DNA of 64,000 nucleotides from Sphingopyxis sp. MSC1_008 (lineage in GTDB: Bacteria; Pseudomonadota; Alphaproteobacteria; Sphingomonadales; Sphingomonadaceae), in contig NZ_JALPRD010000003.1 of the NCBI RefSeq assembly GCF_023197165.1, positions 310,001-374,000 of the forward strand, in the 5' to 3' direction. The notes beneath the pieces are model-generated. The model did not search any database. It had not been told where the DNA came from and saw only the letters and a program-made list of their open reading frames with translations. This document shows positions 47,151 through 55,548 of this stretch, one piece after another. Made by a program: the position numbers and the translations under genes. The number at the start of each line of letters is the position of its first letter. Positions within the stretch are counted from its first letter, which is position 1.

Positions 47151-48254
47151 TCATGGAACGACGACGATCCCCTTTTTGGGATCGGCCTGTCCCGAGAGCA
47201 TCTCCCGATAGGCGGCGAGCGCCGCATCGCCGCCGCTGCGTTTATCGACCGATGTCAGCCGCGGCGCAACGTCCATGAAGGCAAGCCACGCCTCGGCGAT
47301 CTTCTGCCCGAACGCCGCGCCGCCCCAGTCGGCGATGCGCTTCTGGCTGCGGCCCGGCGCGAAAAAGCCCTGCCGCTCGGGTCCGGGGAGTCCTTCGACA
47401 TCGGCCTGCGCGTCCCAGTGCGACTTGCCGACGACGATCGAGGCCTGAAGCTGGTTGCCGAAATGGCTGTGGACGGTCCGCGTCACCGCGCCATTGCCCG
47501 CCATGTCGACGAGCGCCGCGGGGGTCGACGCGTTCAGCGTCATGATCTGGTCATAGCTGATCACGCGGTCGTAAATGCCCTGCGCCGCGAGCGCCTCGAC
47601 ATTGGCCGCGCTCGTCAGGCCGATCGTTTCGGGACGGTCGGTACGCAGCCCGAGCGCAAAACCAAGACCGATTGCGGTCTTGCTCGACGCGCTGGCGATC
47701 AGGATCTGCTGGACGCCATAATCGCCCTCATCCTCGAACTGGTCGGCGATCAGCCAGCCGGTGAGGAACAGCGGACGGAACACCGGCCAATAATCATGAT
47801 CGGCGGCGCGATAGTCGGGCAGTGCCTCGATCCGCTGATAATTGTTATAGATGGGGGGCAGGGTGGTGCGGCGCGGCGTCACGTCGCTGAAGCCGCCCGG
47901 ACCCGCCTTGCCGACGGTCAGCACCGCATCGCTCGCCATCGGATAATAGCCATAGAAACGGTCGCCGACCGACACGCCCTCGGCGGCGCTTTCGGTCACT
48001 GTCGCAAAACCCCAGACAGGCAGGCGGCCGGGGGCGTCGCGCTCGGCGAAGAAATCCCAATAGCCCTGATCATTGCCGAACAGCCCCGCAGGCTTGCCGA
48101 ACACGGCATAGGTGATGTTGTTCGCGGTCATCGCGTAACTGTCGAGATGGACACGGACCTGACCCGGCGCGAGCGGTACGCCCGTTTCCTCAATCAATTG
48201 AACTTGCGTGATATCATCGCGATCGATGTCGATCGCCCAGCTCGTTGCGCTCAT
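47151..48254 (-). CDS. DUF2855-like MDR-related protein
   Basis: A 367-aa protein. Its N-terminus reads QVRVHLDSYAMTANNITYAVFGKPAGLF, then FGNDQGYWDFFAERDAPGRLPVWGFATVTESAAEGVSVGDRFYGYYPM, which resembles a medium-chain dehydrogenase GroES-like domain. A Rossmann-like C-terminal half includes ILIASASSKTAIGLGFALG. This matches DUF2855, whose reaction is unknown. Probably an NAD(P)-dependent oxidoreductase; no substrate is suggested by the neighbours. Confidence 0.82.
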   Translation of the reverse strand: MSATSWAIDIDRDDITQVQLIEETGVPLAPGQVRVHLDSYAMTANNITYAVFGKPAGLFGNDQGYWDFFAERDAPGRLPVWGFATVTESAAEGVSVGDRFYGYYPMASDAVLTVGKAGPGGFSDVTPRRTTLPPIYNNYQRIEALPDYRAADHDYWPVFRPLFLTGWLIADQFEDEGDYGVQQILIASASSKTAIGLGFALGLRTDRPETIGLTSAANVEALAAQGIYDRVISYDQIMTLNASTPAALVDMAGNGAVTRTVHSHFGNQLQASIVVGKSHWDAQADVEGLPGPERQGFFAPGRSQKRIADWGGAAFGQKIAEAWLAFMDVAPRLTSVDKRSGGDAALAAYREMLSGQADPKKGIVVVP

Positions 48255-48310
48255 TCCGGACCCCTCCGATTGACTTGCCCGCGAACGCGGGATGATCGAT
48301 AGTCATACAG

Positions 48311-48694
48311 ATGGGAACGTTCCTGACAATCGCGGTCAAACGCATTCACGAACCGGCCGGCCCCGAGGGCGGCACCCGTTTCCTCGTCGACCGGCTGTGG
48401 CCGCGCGGCGTGTAGAAAGAGAAAGCGGCGCTCGCCGCATGGCTCAAGCCGCTGTCGCCGAGCGATGGGCTGCGCAAGCGTTTCCACGGCGAAACCGCCG
48501 ATTCGGACGAGGCGTGGGACGCGTTTCGGCTCGACTATTTTGCCGAACTCGACGCTGGCGGCGATGAGGTGCAGGCGGCGCTGTTCACGCTCGATGCCGC
48601 GGCGAAGGCCGGGCCGGTGACCTTGCTCTACGCCGCGAAGAATGAGGAGCGGAACAACGCCGTCGCGCTCCGCGAATGGCTCGAGCGGCGCTAG
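48311..48694 (+). pseudogene. DUF488 (YeaO-like) gene with an in-frame amber stop
   Basis: From ATG 48311 the frame reads MGTFLTIAVKRIHEP, then LVDRLWPRGV, then TAG at 48413-48415 (codon 35), then KEKAALAAWLKPLSPS and continues in the same frame to 48694. Intact DUF488 proteins read VDRLWPRGVSKEKA or VDRLWPRGVKKE across this position. The 93 codons after the stop are free of further stops and keep family features (LRKRFHGE, LLYAAKNEERNNAVAL). A single base change would restore it; a sequencing error is the main alternative. Confidence 0.83.
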
Positions 48695-49380
48695 CCGACC
48701 GTCGTTCCGAGCAGCGATCCGATCGCAATCGTCACCGCCATCGCCGTCGCACCCCAGAAGGTGACCCGAACGACCGGACGCAGCATCGGCGCATTGCCTG
48801 CCCACGCGCCGAGCGCGCCGAGGATCGCGAGGAAGACGAGCGACGCCGCCGAGACGGTGAAGGGCAGCGTATCTCCCCGGTCGACCAGCACCGTCGCAAG
48901 CGGCAGCGCTGCACCAATCGCAAAACTCGCCGCCGAAGCCGCTGCCGCCTGCACCGGCCGCGCCGCCATCGCGTCGGTCATCCCCAGCTCGTCGCGCAGA
49001 TGCGTGTCGAGCGCATTATGTTCGGTCAGCTGCACCGCAACCTGCTCGGCGAGCGCGCGGTCGAGCCCGCGTTCCTGATAGATTAAAGTCAGCTCCTCGA
49101 GCTCGAACTCGGGGTCGGCGGCGAGATGGCGTTTCTCGAGCTCGACGTCGGACCTTTCGGCATCGCCTTGCGAGCTCACCGACACATATTCGCCCGCCGC
49201 CATCGACATTGCGCCCGCGACGAGCCCTGCAGTGCCGGTGACAAGGATCGATGATTGCGAAACGCCCGCCGCGGCAACGCCTGCGATCAGGCTGGCGGTA
49301 GAGACGATCCCGTCGTTGGCGCCGAGGATCGCGGCGCGCAGCCAGCCGATCCGCGTAACGGCGTGGGTTTCCTCGTGCAT
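48691..49380 (-). CDS. VIT1/CCC1 family membrane transporter
   Basis: A 229-aa member of the vacuolar iron transporter-like family. It has the helix-1 motif LRAAILGANDGIVSTASLIAGVAAAG (about residues 14-39), then AMSMAAGEYVSVSSQGDAERSD, and a central hydrophilic cytoplasmic segment rich in Glu (residues about 70-130) that supplies the metal-binding domain. C-terminal helices follow. It is expected to export Fe2+ or Mn2+ from the cytoplasm. Its stop codon shares the CTAG at 48691-48694 with the DUF488 pseudogene. Confidence 0.9.
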   Translation of the reverse strand: MHEETHAVTRIGWLRAAILGANDGIVSTASLIAGVAAAGVSQSSILVTGTAGLVAGAMSMAAGEYVSVSSQGDAERSDVELEKRHLAADPEFELEELTLIYQERGLDRALAEQVAVQLTEHNALDTHLRDELGMTDAMAARPVQAAAASAASFAIGAALPLATVLVDRGDTLPFTVSAASLVFLAILGALGAWAGNAPMLRPVVRVTFWGATAMAVTIAIGSLLGTTVG

Positions 49381-49414
49381 GCGGCGCTCCCTGTTGCTGG
49401 AGGCGCCGCGAGGG

Positions 49415-49873
49415 TCAGCGGGCGCGCTCCGACTTCAGCCCTGCTGCCGCGATCCCGGCGGCGGCGCAAGCGGCATCGTCCGCCGGCGCCTCGCCCGATG
49501 CGCCGACCCCGCCGAGCCGCGTGCGGCCGTCGGCGGAGAAGACGGGAATGCCACCGGGGACGGGGACGACGTGCGGCGCATCGGCAAAGCCCGGCGTGCC
49601 TTTGACGGCCTCTTCCATTCCGCTCGTCGGGAAGCCCCAGGCGGCGACCGCGCGCGCCTTTTCGAGCGAGAAGTCCATCATGCCGAACGCATTGCCGTCC
49701 ATTCGCCACATCGCGACCGGATGACCGCCGAGGTCGACGACCGCGATCGCATGACCCTTGGCGCGTGCGTGCGCGGCGCAGCCCTTGACGATCGCATCGG
49801 CCTGTTCGGCGTTCAACCCCTGCGCGCTTGCGGGCGCCGCCATCAGCAACGCCGCCATTCCTGCGATTCTCAT
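49415..49873 (-). CDS. Secreted GlcG/HbpS-family protein
   Basis: A 152-aa product with signal peptide MRIAGMAALLMAAPASAQG. The GlcG/HbpS-like fold has IAVVDLGGHPVAMWRMDG and VVPVPGGIPVFSADGRTRLGGVGASGEAPADDAACAAAGI, both typical of this family of small haem- or cofactor-binding proteins. It is on the same strand as the SMP-30-type gene upstream (25 nt away), which may place it in the same unit. Confidence 0.85.
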   Translation of the reverse strand: MRIAGMAALLMAAPASAQGLNAEQADAIVKGCAAHARAKGHAIAVVDLGGHPVAMWRMDGNAFGMMDFSLEKARAVAAWGFPTSGMEEAVKGTPGFADAPHVVPVPGGIPVFSADGRTRLGGVGASGEAPADDAACAAAGIAAAGLKSERAR

Positions 49874-49898
49874 CCTCGCCTCCCCAACGGGCGCGGGG

Positions 49899-50819
49899 TC
49901 AGTACTGCAGTTGCAGCCCCGGTCTGGCCCAACGCGTCTTCACCAGGCGGCCGGTGCCCGACAGGGTGATATAGGCATCCTGCCGGTCCGATCCGCCGAA
50001 CGCGATGTTGGTGGTAAAGATGTCGTCGGTCGCGACAAATTCGACGAGCGCGCCATCGGGGCCGACGACCGAAATCCCGCACTCGCCGATCGTCGCGACG
50101 CAGATATTGCCGTTCGCCTCCATCGCGAGGCTGTCGAAGAATTTATAACCGGCGGGGCGATAGAGCGGGATGCCGGGGCCGCCGGGACCCGCGCTGTCAT
50201 CAACCTTGCCCGGCGCGACGATGTTGAACTGGGTCAGGCGGCAGGTATAGGTTTCGGCGACGTAGAGCTTCGTCCCGTCGGGCGAGATGCCGATGCCGTT
50301 GGGGTTATAGCTCGGGAAGATCACTTCCTCGATGAAGCTGCCGTCCGCCTTGGCATAGAAGATGCCGACGATGTCGTGGCAGCGTGCGGCATAATCGACC
50401 TTGCCATGATCGGTGAACCAGAAGCCGCCGTGCGCGTCGAACATGATGTCGTTCGGGCCGCGCAGGGTGACGCCGTGATCGCCCGATTTATAGAGGATCT
50501 CGACCGCGCCCGTCTCGATATCGATGCGCTCGATCCGCCCGCCCGAATAATCCTCGGCGATGCCGTGCGGCGTGAGATAGCCGTTCGCCTCGACATAGTT
50601 GAACCCGCCGTTGTTGCAGCAATAAAGCTTGCCGTCGGGCCCGATCGCGAGGCCGTTGGGCCCGCCGCCGGGGGTCGCGATGACCTCCTTCTTTCCGCCG
50701 GGCCAGCAGCGCGTGATGCGCTTCGCCTCGATCTCGACGACGATGACGCTGCCGTCGTCCATCACCACCGGCGCCTCGGGAAAGCGCAATCCGTCGGCGA
50801 TCAGTTCAAACTCGGCCAT
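49899..50819 (-). CDS. SMP-30/gluconolactonase family protein
   Basis: A 306-aa six-bladed beta-propeller of the SMP-30/gluconolaconase/LRE type. It has FPEAPVVMDDGSVIVVEIEA at the first blade, NGLAIGPDGKLYCCNNGGFNYVE, RGPNDIMFDAHGGFWFTDHGKVDY and NGIGISPDGTKLYVAET. Such enzymes are lactonases with a divalent metal centre. ATG 50819 is chosen over 50825 because GGGAG then lies 6 nt away rather than directly adjacent. The lactone substrate is unknown. Confidence 0.9.
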   Translation of the reverse strand: MAEFELIADGLRFPEAPVVMDDGSVIVVEIEAKRITRCWPGGKKEVIATPGGGPNGLAIGPDGKLYCCNNGGFNYVEANGYLTPHGIAEDYSGGRIERIDIETGAVEILYKSGDHGVTLRGPNDIMFDAHGGFWFTDHGKVDYAARCHDIVGIFYAKADGSFIEEVIFPSYNPNGIGISPDGTKLYVAETYTCRLTQFNIVAPGKVDDSAGPGGPGIPLYRPAGYKFFDSLAMEANGNICVATIGECGISVVGPDGALVEFVATDDIFTTNIAFGGSDRQDAYITLSGTGRLVKTRWARPGLQLQY

Positions 50820-50865
50820 CCCCATCTCCCTTGCGTGTCCGCACTTGCTGTGCTTTGCGGCCATC

Positions 50866-51465
50866 ATGCCCGTTCGCACGCTCTTCGCCACAAATTTCTA
50901 CGAGGCCGATATCGGCACGCCCGACCTGCTCGAAGAGCTGGAGGAAAGCAGCCGCCTGTTCGCCGAAGAGGATGGCGCGGGCCGCGCGTGGAGCCGCGAG
51001 CATGGTTACAAGGGCTATACCAGCTACGCGAGCCTGAACGACCTGCCCGAGCGCGACCCCGCATTCCATGACCTCAAGCGCCTGCTCGACAAGGAAGTGA
51101 AGGCGTTCGCCAAGGCGTGCCACTTCGACCTCGCCAAACCTCTCAAGCTTGACAGTATGTGGGTCAATGTCCTGAAATCCGGCGGCACCCACAGCGGCCA
51201 TATCCATCCGCACAGCATCGTATCGGGCACCTTCTACGTCGCCGTCCCGCCGGGGTCGGGCGCGCTGAAGCTCGAAGACCCGCGCCTTGCGATGCTGATG
51301 GCCGCGCCCGGCCGCACCGACGATGCGCCCGAGCATCTGTTGCCCTTCATCTACGCCGAACCCGCCGCCGGCCGCGTCTTCCTGTGGGAGAGCTGGCTAC
51401 GCCACGAAGTGATGCCGCATTCGGGCAAGGGCGAACGGATCAGCATCAGCTTTAACTATCGCTGA
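50866..51465 (+). CDS. TIGR02466-type putative 2OG-Fe(II) oxygenase
   Basis: A 199-aa protein with YKGYTSYASLNDLPERDPAF and the iron-site region LKSGGTHSGHIHPHSIVSGTFYVAVP (about 107-132), which supplies histidines, and a later RVFLWESWLRHEVMPHSG with His followed by a candidate Arg in ERISISFN. This matches the TIGR02466 family of predicted 2-oxoglutarate dioxygenases. Substrate unknown. It is divergent from the SMP-30-type gene, 46 nt apart. Confidence 0.85.
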   Translation: MPVRTLFATNFYEADIGTPDLLEELEESSRLFAEEDGAGRAWSREHGYKGYTSYASLNDLPERDPAFHDLKRLLDKEVKAFAKACHFDLAKPLKLDSMWVNVLKSGGTHSGHIHPHSIVSGTFYVAVPPGSGALKLEDPRLAMLMAAPGRTDDAPEHLLPFIYAEPAAGRVFLWESWLRHEVMPHSGKGERISISFNYR

Positions 51466-51514
51466 CGCTTCCTATATCGCCGCCATCCCCCATGTCCTTG
51501 CGCAAGGATCTTGT

Positions 51515-52948
51515 ATGACCGCGACCTACGACGCCGACCTCCAGCTCTTCATCAACGGCGCGTGGCGGAGCGGCGAGGGGCGCGACGAGCGGCCGGTCTA
51601 TAACCCCGCGACCGCGGGCACGATCGCCGGGCTGCCGGTGGCGACCGCCGCTGACCTCGACGAGGCACTCGCCGCGGCGGAGCGCGGCTGGCCCGTGTGG
51701 CGCGCGAAGACCCCCGACGAACGCGCCGCGCTGATGCACAAGGCCGCGGGCATCATCCGCGACCGCGTCGATCATATCGCGACCTTGCTGACGCTCGAAC
51801 AGGGCAAGCCGATCGCCGAGGCGCGCGGCGAGGTGCTGTCGGCGGCGGGGCTGTTCGACTATTTCGCCGAACAGGGCAAACGCATCGAGGGCCGCGTCCT
51901 CCAGCGCCCCGCGGGCCAGCGCGCGATGGTCACCAAACATCCCGTCGGCCCCGTCGCGGGCTTCAGCCCCTGGAACTTCCCCGTCAATCTGATGGTCAAG
52001 AAGATCGCCCCGGCGCTCGCCGCGGGCTGCGTCGTGATTGCGAAAGCGCCCGAGGAAACGCCGGGCTGCACCAGCGCGATCATGCGCTGCATCGCCGATG
52101 CGGGCATCCCGGGCGATGTCGTCCAGCTCGTCTATGGCGATCCTGACCAGATCAGCCGCCATCTGCTCGCGAGCCCGGTGATCCGCAAGGTCAGCTTCAC
52201 CGGCTCGACCGCGGTCGGCAAACATCTGATGAAGCTCGCCGCCGAGGGCGTGAAGCGGATCACGATGGAACTCGGCGGTCACGCGCCGGTGCTCGTTTTC
52301 GACGATTGCGACCTCGAAGCCACGCTCGACAAGGTGGTTTGGCAGAAGTTCCGCAATGCCGGTCAGGTCTGCATCTCCCCGACGCGCTTCTATGTCCAGC
52401 AGGGCATCTACGACGCCTTCGTGAAGGGCTTTGCCGAACGCACGGCAAAGGTGAAGATCGGCAGCGGCCTCGACGCCGACACGCAAATGGGGCCGCTCGC
52501 CAACGCGCGCCGCATCCCCGCCTTGGAAGCGCTCGTCGCCGATGCGAAGGCGAAGGGCGCACGCGTCATCGCGGGCGGCGAGGCGACGGGCAACGGCTAT
52601 TTCTTCCAACCGACCGCGATCGCCGATGTGCCGGTCGAGGCCGATGCGATGAACCATGAACCCTTCGGCCCGATGGCGCTGATCCGCCCGTTCGGCGCCG
52701 AGGACGAGGCGCTCGAGCAAGCGAACCGGCTGCCCTACGGCCTCGCGGCCTTCGCCTTCACCGAGAATGGCCGCCGCATCAACCGCATCGTCGATCGCGT
52801 TGAAAGCGGCATGGTCGGGGTCAACAGCTTCGTCATCTCGGCGCTCGACACGCCGTTCGGCGGCATCAAGGAATCGGGCTTCGGCAGCGAAAGCGGGCCC
52901 GAGGGGCTGGATGGGTATCTCGTCACCAAAGCGGTGCATATTTACTGA
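51515..52948 (+). CDS. NAD(P)-dependent aldehyde dehydrogenase (succinate-semialdehyde type)
   Basis: A 477-aa ALDH. It has the substrate/cofactor segments GFSPWNFPVNLMVKKIAPALAAGC, FTGSTAVGKHLMKLA, the general base Glu in MELGGHAPVLVF, and the nucleophile Cys in GQVCISPTRF. The C-terminal region FGGIKESGFGSESGPEGLDGYL is typical of NAD-dependent succinate-semialdehyde dehydrogenases. Its specific aldehyde cannot be told from sequence. The gene stands alone between a dioxygenase and repeat R7. Confidence 0.9.
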   Translation: MTATYDADLQLFINGAWRSGEGRDERPVYNPATAGTIAGLPVATAADLDEALAAAERGWPVWRAKTPDERAALMHKAAGIIRDRVDHIATLLTLEQGKPIAEARGEVLSAAGLFDYFAEQGKRIEGRVLQRPAGQRAMVTKHPVGPVAGFSPWNFPVNLMVKKIAPALAAGCVVIAKAPEETPGCTSAIMRCIADAGIPGDVVQLVYGDPDQISRHLLASPVIRKVSFTGSTAVGKHLMKLAAEGVKRITMELGGHAPVLVFDDCDLEATLDKVVWQKFRNAGQVCISPTRFYVQQGIYDAFVKGFAERTAKVKIGSGLDADTQMGPLANARRIPALEALVADAKAKGARVIAGGEATGNGYFFQPTAIADVPVEADAMNHEPFGPMALIRPFGAEDEALEQANRLPYGLAAFAFTENGRRINRIVDRVESGMVGVNSFVISALDTPFGGIKESGFGSESGPEGLDGYLVTKAVHIY

Positions 52949-52968
52949 GGCATCAATAAGCTGGTGTA

Positions 52969-52987
52969 CCCCCGCGAAGGCGGGGGC
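52969..52987. repeat. Single-unit GAAG-loop hairpin repeat
   Basis: CCCCCGCGAAGGCGGGGGC, a hairpin with GAAG loop identical to the left unit of R8 at 54843. Only one of the paired units is present here, followed by GCTATCGG, also seen in R8. Confidence 0.82.
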
Positions 52988-53010
52988 AGCTATCGGCCGT
53001 TCACTTTCAT

Positions 53011-53101
53011 CGTCACCCCGGACTTGATCCGGGGTCCCGCTTGAAATCGAATCCGGTCGTTGCCTCAAAAAGCGTCATCCCGGGTCAAGCCCGGGATGAC
53101 G
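53011..53101. repeat. Palindromic repeat element R7
   Basis: The left unit is CGTCACCCCGGACTTGATCC (53011-53030). The right unit at 53073-53101 is a perfect hairpin with 12-bp arms, CGTCATCCCGGG and CCCGGGATGACG, around TCAAG. It combines two stem variants seen separately elsewhere. It lies between the ALDH gene and the FolM-like SDR gene. Confidence 0.92.
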
Positions 53102-53116
53102 AAAGAGGGTGCGTGG

Positions 53117-53878
53117 CTAATCCCGCTCCAGCGCCACGAAATCGCGCGCCATCGGTGCCAGATGCGCGCCGCCGTCGACGAAGATCGTCTGCCCCGTCAC
53201 CGCCTCGGCGCGCGCCAGATAGACGACCGCGTCGGCGATCTGCGCCGGCGTCGGCAGCGCGCCCAGCGGCATGAGCTTTGCCAGCCGCTCGACCTGCGCC
53301 GCCGAATAATCCTCGGTCGCCATCGTCAGTCCCGGTGCCACGGCATTGACCCGAGCGCGGCTCCCGAATGCGACCGCCAGCGTCGCCGTCGCCTGCCACA
53401 GCGCCGATTTCGACAGGCTGTAGGCGATCTGGTCGGGCACCGGATGGAGAACGCGCTGGTCGACGATATTGACGATCGCCGGGCGCATGCCTTCGCTCGC
53501 CGCGACGAGCGCTTTCGCCAGCATCACCGGCGCATGGTGATTGACCTGCATCATCTCGGTCAGCGCCGCGGCCGAGAGGTCTACCCATTCGCCCTCGGCA
53601 AACAATGCCGCATTGTTGACGAGCAGATCGGGAACGCGGCCGAACTTCTCGATCACCGCTGGCAACAGCGCATCGACCGCCGCCGGATCGGCGAGGTCGG
53701 CGGCGAAGCGGTGGCTCAGCGCACCGGTCTCGGCAAGCGCCTCTGCCAGCACCGGATCGGCGTCGCCCGGACTGCGCTTGTGGATCGCGAGCGCATAGCC
53801 TTCGCGCGCCAGCCGCGCCGAAATCGCGGCGCCGACGCGGTGCAGCCCGCCCGTGACGAGAGCGAGCTTCTGCGTCAC
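53117..53878 (-). CDS. SDR of the pteridine reductase/FolM type
   Basis: A 253-aa SDR with the pterin-reductase-like cofactor loop VTGGLHRVGAAISARLA, in which the motif has Arg (TGxxxRxG), the NNAALFAEGEW strand and YSLSKSALWQATATLA as the Tyr/Lys active site. Together with folB directly upstream on the same strand (4-nt overlap), this suggests a dihydrofolate, dihydromonapterin or dihydropterin reductase role. A generic SDR cannot be excluded. Confidence 0.82.
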   Translation of the reverse strand: MTQKLALVTGGLHRVGAAISARLAREGYALAIHKRSPGDADPVLAEALAETGALSHRFAADLADPAAVDALLPAVIEKFGRVPDLLVNNAALFAEGEWVDLSAAALTEMMQVNHHAPVMLAKALVAASEGMRPAIVNIVDQRVLHPVPDQIAYSLSKSALWQATATLAVAFGSRARVNAVAPGLTMATEDYSAAQVERLAKLMPLGALPTPAQIADAVVYLARAEAVTGQTIFVDGGAHLAPMARDFVALERD

Positions 53879-54246
53879 TTGCGCGCGCGCCGCATCGTGA
53901 TGCCGATCTCTTCGCCGTCCTCGGCGATCGCCAGCTTGACGATCTTCACCTCGACCTCGTGGACCTTGTCGTCCTGCAGGAACAAGGTGTCGATGATATG
54001 GTCGGCGACGCTTTCGATCAGCACGAAATGGACATCCTTGGGGATGCCCTCGGTCGCCGCGAATTTCAGGTGCATGTAATTTTTCGACGCGCTCAGCGGC
54101 GTCACCGGATCATAATGGTCGGCCATCGCGAGCTTCGCGCGCACCGAGATGCGCAGCGGCTGCGGCAGATGGGTTTCTTCGGAATAAATGCCGGTCAGCA
54201 CCTGGACGGTCAGCCCGTCCACTTCCAGCCACAAACTATCGGTCAC
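53875..54246 (-). CDS. folB: Dihydroneopterin aldolase
   Basis: A 123-aa enzyme that converts 7,8-dihydroneopterin to 6-hydroxymethyldihydropterin in folate synthesis. It has LEVDGLTVQVLTGIYSEETHLPQPLRISVRAKL with the Glu near residue 22, LIESVADHIIDTLF and the catalytic Lys in VKIVKLAIAED. The start is GTG 54246, with AGGA about 6 nt before it; the longer frame adds a basic segment not seen in FolB. The downstream gene overlaps by 4 nt. Confidence 0.85.
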   Translation of the reverse strand: MTDSLWLEVDGLTVQVLTGIYSEETHLPQPLRISVRAKLAMADHYDPVTPLSASKNYMHLKFAATEGIPKDVHFVLIESVADHIIDTLFLQDDKVHEVEVKIVKLAIAEDGEEIGITMRRARK

Positions 54247-54335
54247 ACGATCATCCTGCAGGCGAGCGCGACATTCGGCTTTGCAATACCGACGCCGGAC
54301 CCTAAAGCGCCGCCGCATTAGCGAAAGGGTACGCG

Positions 54336-54839
54336 TTGGTCGAGTTACTTCCATTGTCGAATATCGAGCCGCAGGCGGTCGAGGATCTCCTCGACGCCGC
54401 TTTCGGATCGGATCGCTTTGGACGAACCGCCTACCGCATCCGCGAAGGCGTGGATGCGGTGCCTGCGCTGAGCTTCGCGCTGGTCGAGGATGGTGCGCTG
54501 ATCGGCACGATCCAGTGCTGGCCCGTCGCACTGCGCGCTGCCGATGGAATCGAAAGCCCGCTTGTCATGGTCGGCCCGGTCGCGGTGCGCCCCGACGTCC
54601 AGCGCGGCGGGCACGGCCGCGCACTCATGGAGCATATGCTGGAGGCCGCCAAGACGAGGGCAGACAGCGCGCTGATGATGATCGGCGATCCCGAATATTA
54701 CGGCCGCTTCTTCGGCTTCACCGCCGATGCGACGGGCGAATGGGATTTGCCCGGCCCGTTCGAGAAACGCCGCCTGCTCGCGCGGGCGGTGAACGGCCAC
54801 AGCCTGCCGACGGGTGCGGGGATGATCGGGCCGAGATAA
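54336..54839 (+). CDS. GNAT N-acetyltransferase (YhbS-like)
   Basis: A 167-aa acetyltransferase with the acetyl-CoA site VRPDVQRGGHGRALMEHMLEAAKTR (about residues 86-110) and GDPEYYGRFFGFT. This order and length resemble YhbS-type GNATs. The start is TTG 54336, with AAAGGG 6 nt upstream. Substrate unknown. Convergent with nothing; repeat R8 follows its stop. Confidence 0.85.
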   Translation: MVELLPLSNIEPQAVEDLLDAAFGSDRFGRTAYRIREGVDAVPALSFALVEDGALIGTIQCWPVALRAADGIESPLVMVGPVAVRPDVQRGGHGRALMEHMLEAAKTRADSALMMIGDPEYYGRFFGFTADATGEWDLPGPFEKRRLLARAVNGHSLPTGAGMIGPR

Positions 54840-54842
54840 TAT

Positions 54843-54920
54843 CGTCGCCCCCGCGAAGGCGGGGGCCGCTATCGGCGTAGCGCAACGTTGACAGCGGCCC
54901 CCGCCTTCGCGGGGGCGACG
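54843..54920. repeat. Palindromic repeat element R8
   Basis: A 78-bp element with perfectly complementary outer units: CGTCGCCCCCGCGAAGGCGG then GGGCCGCT, and AGCGGCCCCCGCCTTCG then CGGGGGCGACG. The unit hairpin is CCCCCGC-gaag-GCGGGGG. It differs from the others in having CGTCG/CGACG ends. It lies just after the GNAT stop, where it could act as a strong 3' structure. Confidence 0.9.
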
Positions 54921-54963
54921 TTGGTGGGGTTGCACAGCGCGCCCGCCCCCCTATGTCGGAAAC

Positions 54964-55548
54964 ATGGTCACCCCCGCGCCATCGCTTCCCAAGGAATTTT
55001 CGCAGCTCTCGCTGACCGAGGCGGCCGAATTGCTCGCGGCGCGCAAGCTGCCGCCGGTCGAACAATGGCATCCCGAACGCACCGGCGACAGCTTCATGGA
55101 AATCCGCGCCGACGGCAGCTGGTTTCACGAAGGCGGCCGCATCAACCGTCCCGCGATGGTCAAGCTCTTCTCGACGATCCTGCGCCGCGAGCCCGACGGC
55201 AGTCATGTGCTCGTCACGCCCGCCGAGAAATTGAGCATCGTCGTCGAAGACACACCCTTCCGCGCGGTCGAGATGAAGAGCGAAGGCGAAGGCGACGCGC
55301 GCAAGCTGGTGTTCCGCCTCGACACCGACGATCTCGTCATGGCTGGTGCCGACCATGTGCTGAGCTTCGGCAGCGACGCAGACAATCCCGATCCGCGGCT
55401 TCATGTGCGCGGCGCCATCGGCAACGGGCTCGAGGCGCGGATCGACCGTGCGCTCTATTACGAACTCGTCGAAATGGCACTCGCTGCGGGCGAAGAGCCG
55501 CCCGCGATCTGGTCGAACGGCACGCGCTTCCCGCTGGTCGACGCCTGA
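54964..55548 (+). CDS. DUF1285 protein
   Basis: A 194-aa DUF1285 family member. Its hallmark region is DSFMEIRADGSWFHEGGRINRPAMVKLFSTILRREPDGSHVLVTPAEKLSIVVEDTPF (about 42-99), followed by a second beta domain. DUF1285 proteins have an established two-domain fold but no assigned reaction. It overlaps the Nudix gene by one base (TGATG), so it is probably co-translated with it and with cca. Confidence 0.88.
   Translation: MVTPAPSLPKEFSQLSLTEAAELLAARKLPPVEQWHPERTGDSFMEIRADGSWFHEGGRINRPAMVKLFSTILRREPDGSHVLVTPAEKLSIVVEDTPFRAVEMKSEGEGDARKLVFRLDTDDLVMAGADHVLSFGSDADNPDPRLHVRGAIGNGLEARIDRALYYELVEMALAAGEEPPAIWSNGTRFPLVDA

Noticed and set aside
48413..48415. The TAG in the DUF488 gene as recoding (pyrrolysine or programmed read-through)
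   Set aside because: No supporting machinery or stimulatory element is visible, and a one-base change or sequencing error is simpler. It is kept as a pseudogene with the alternative stated.
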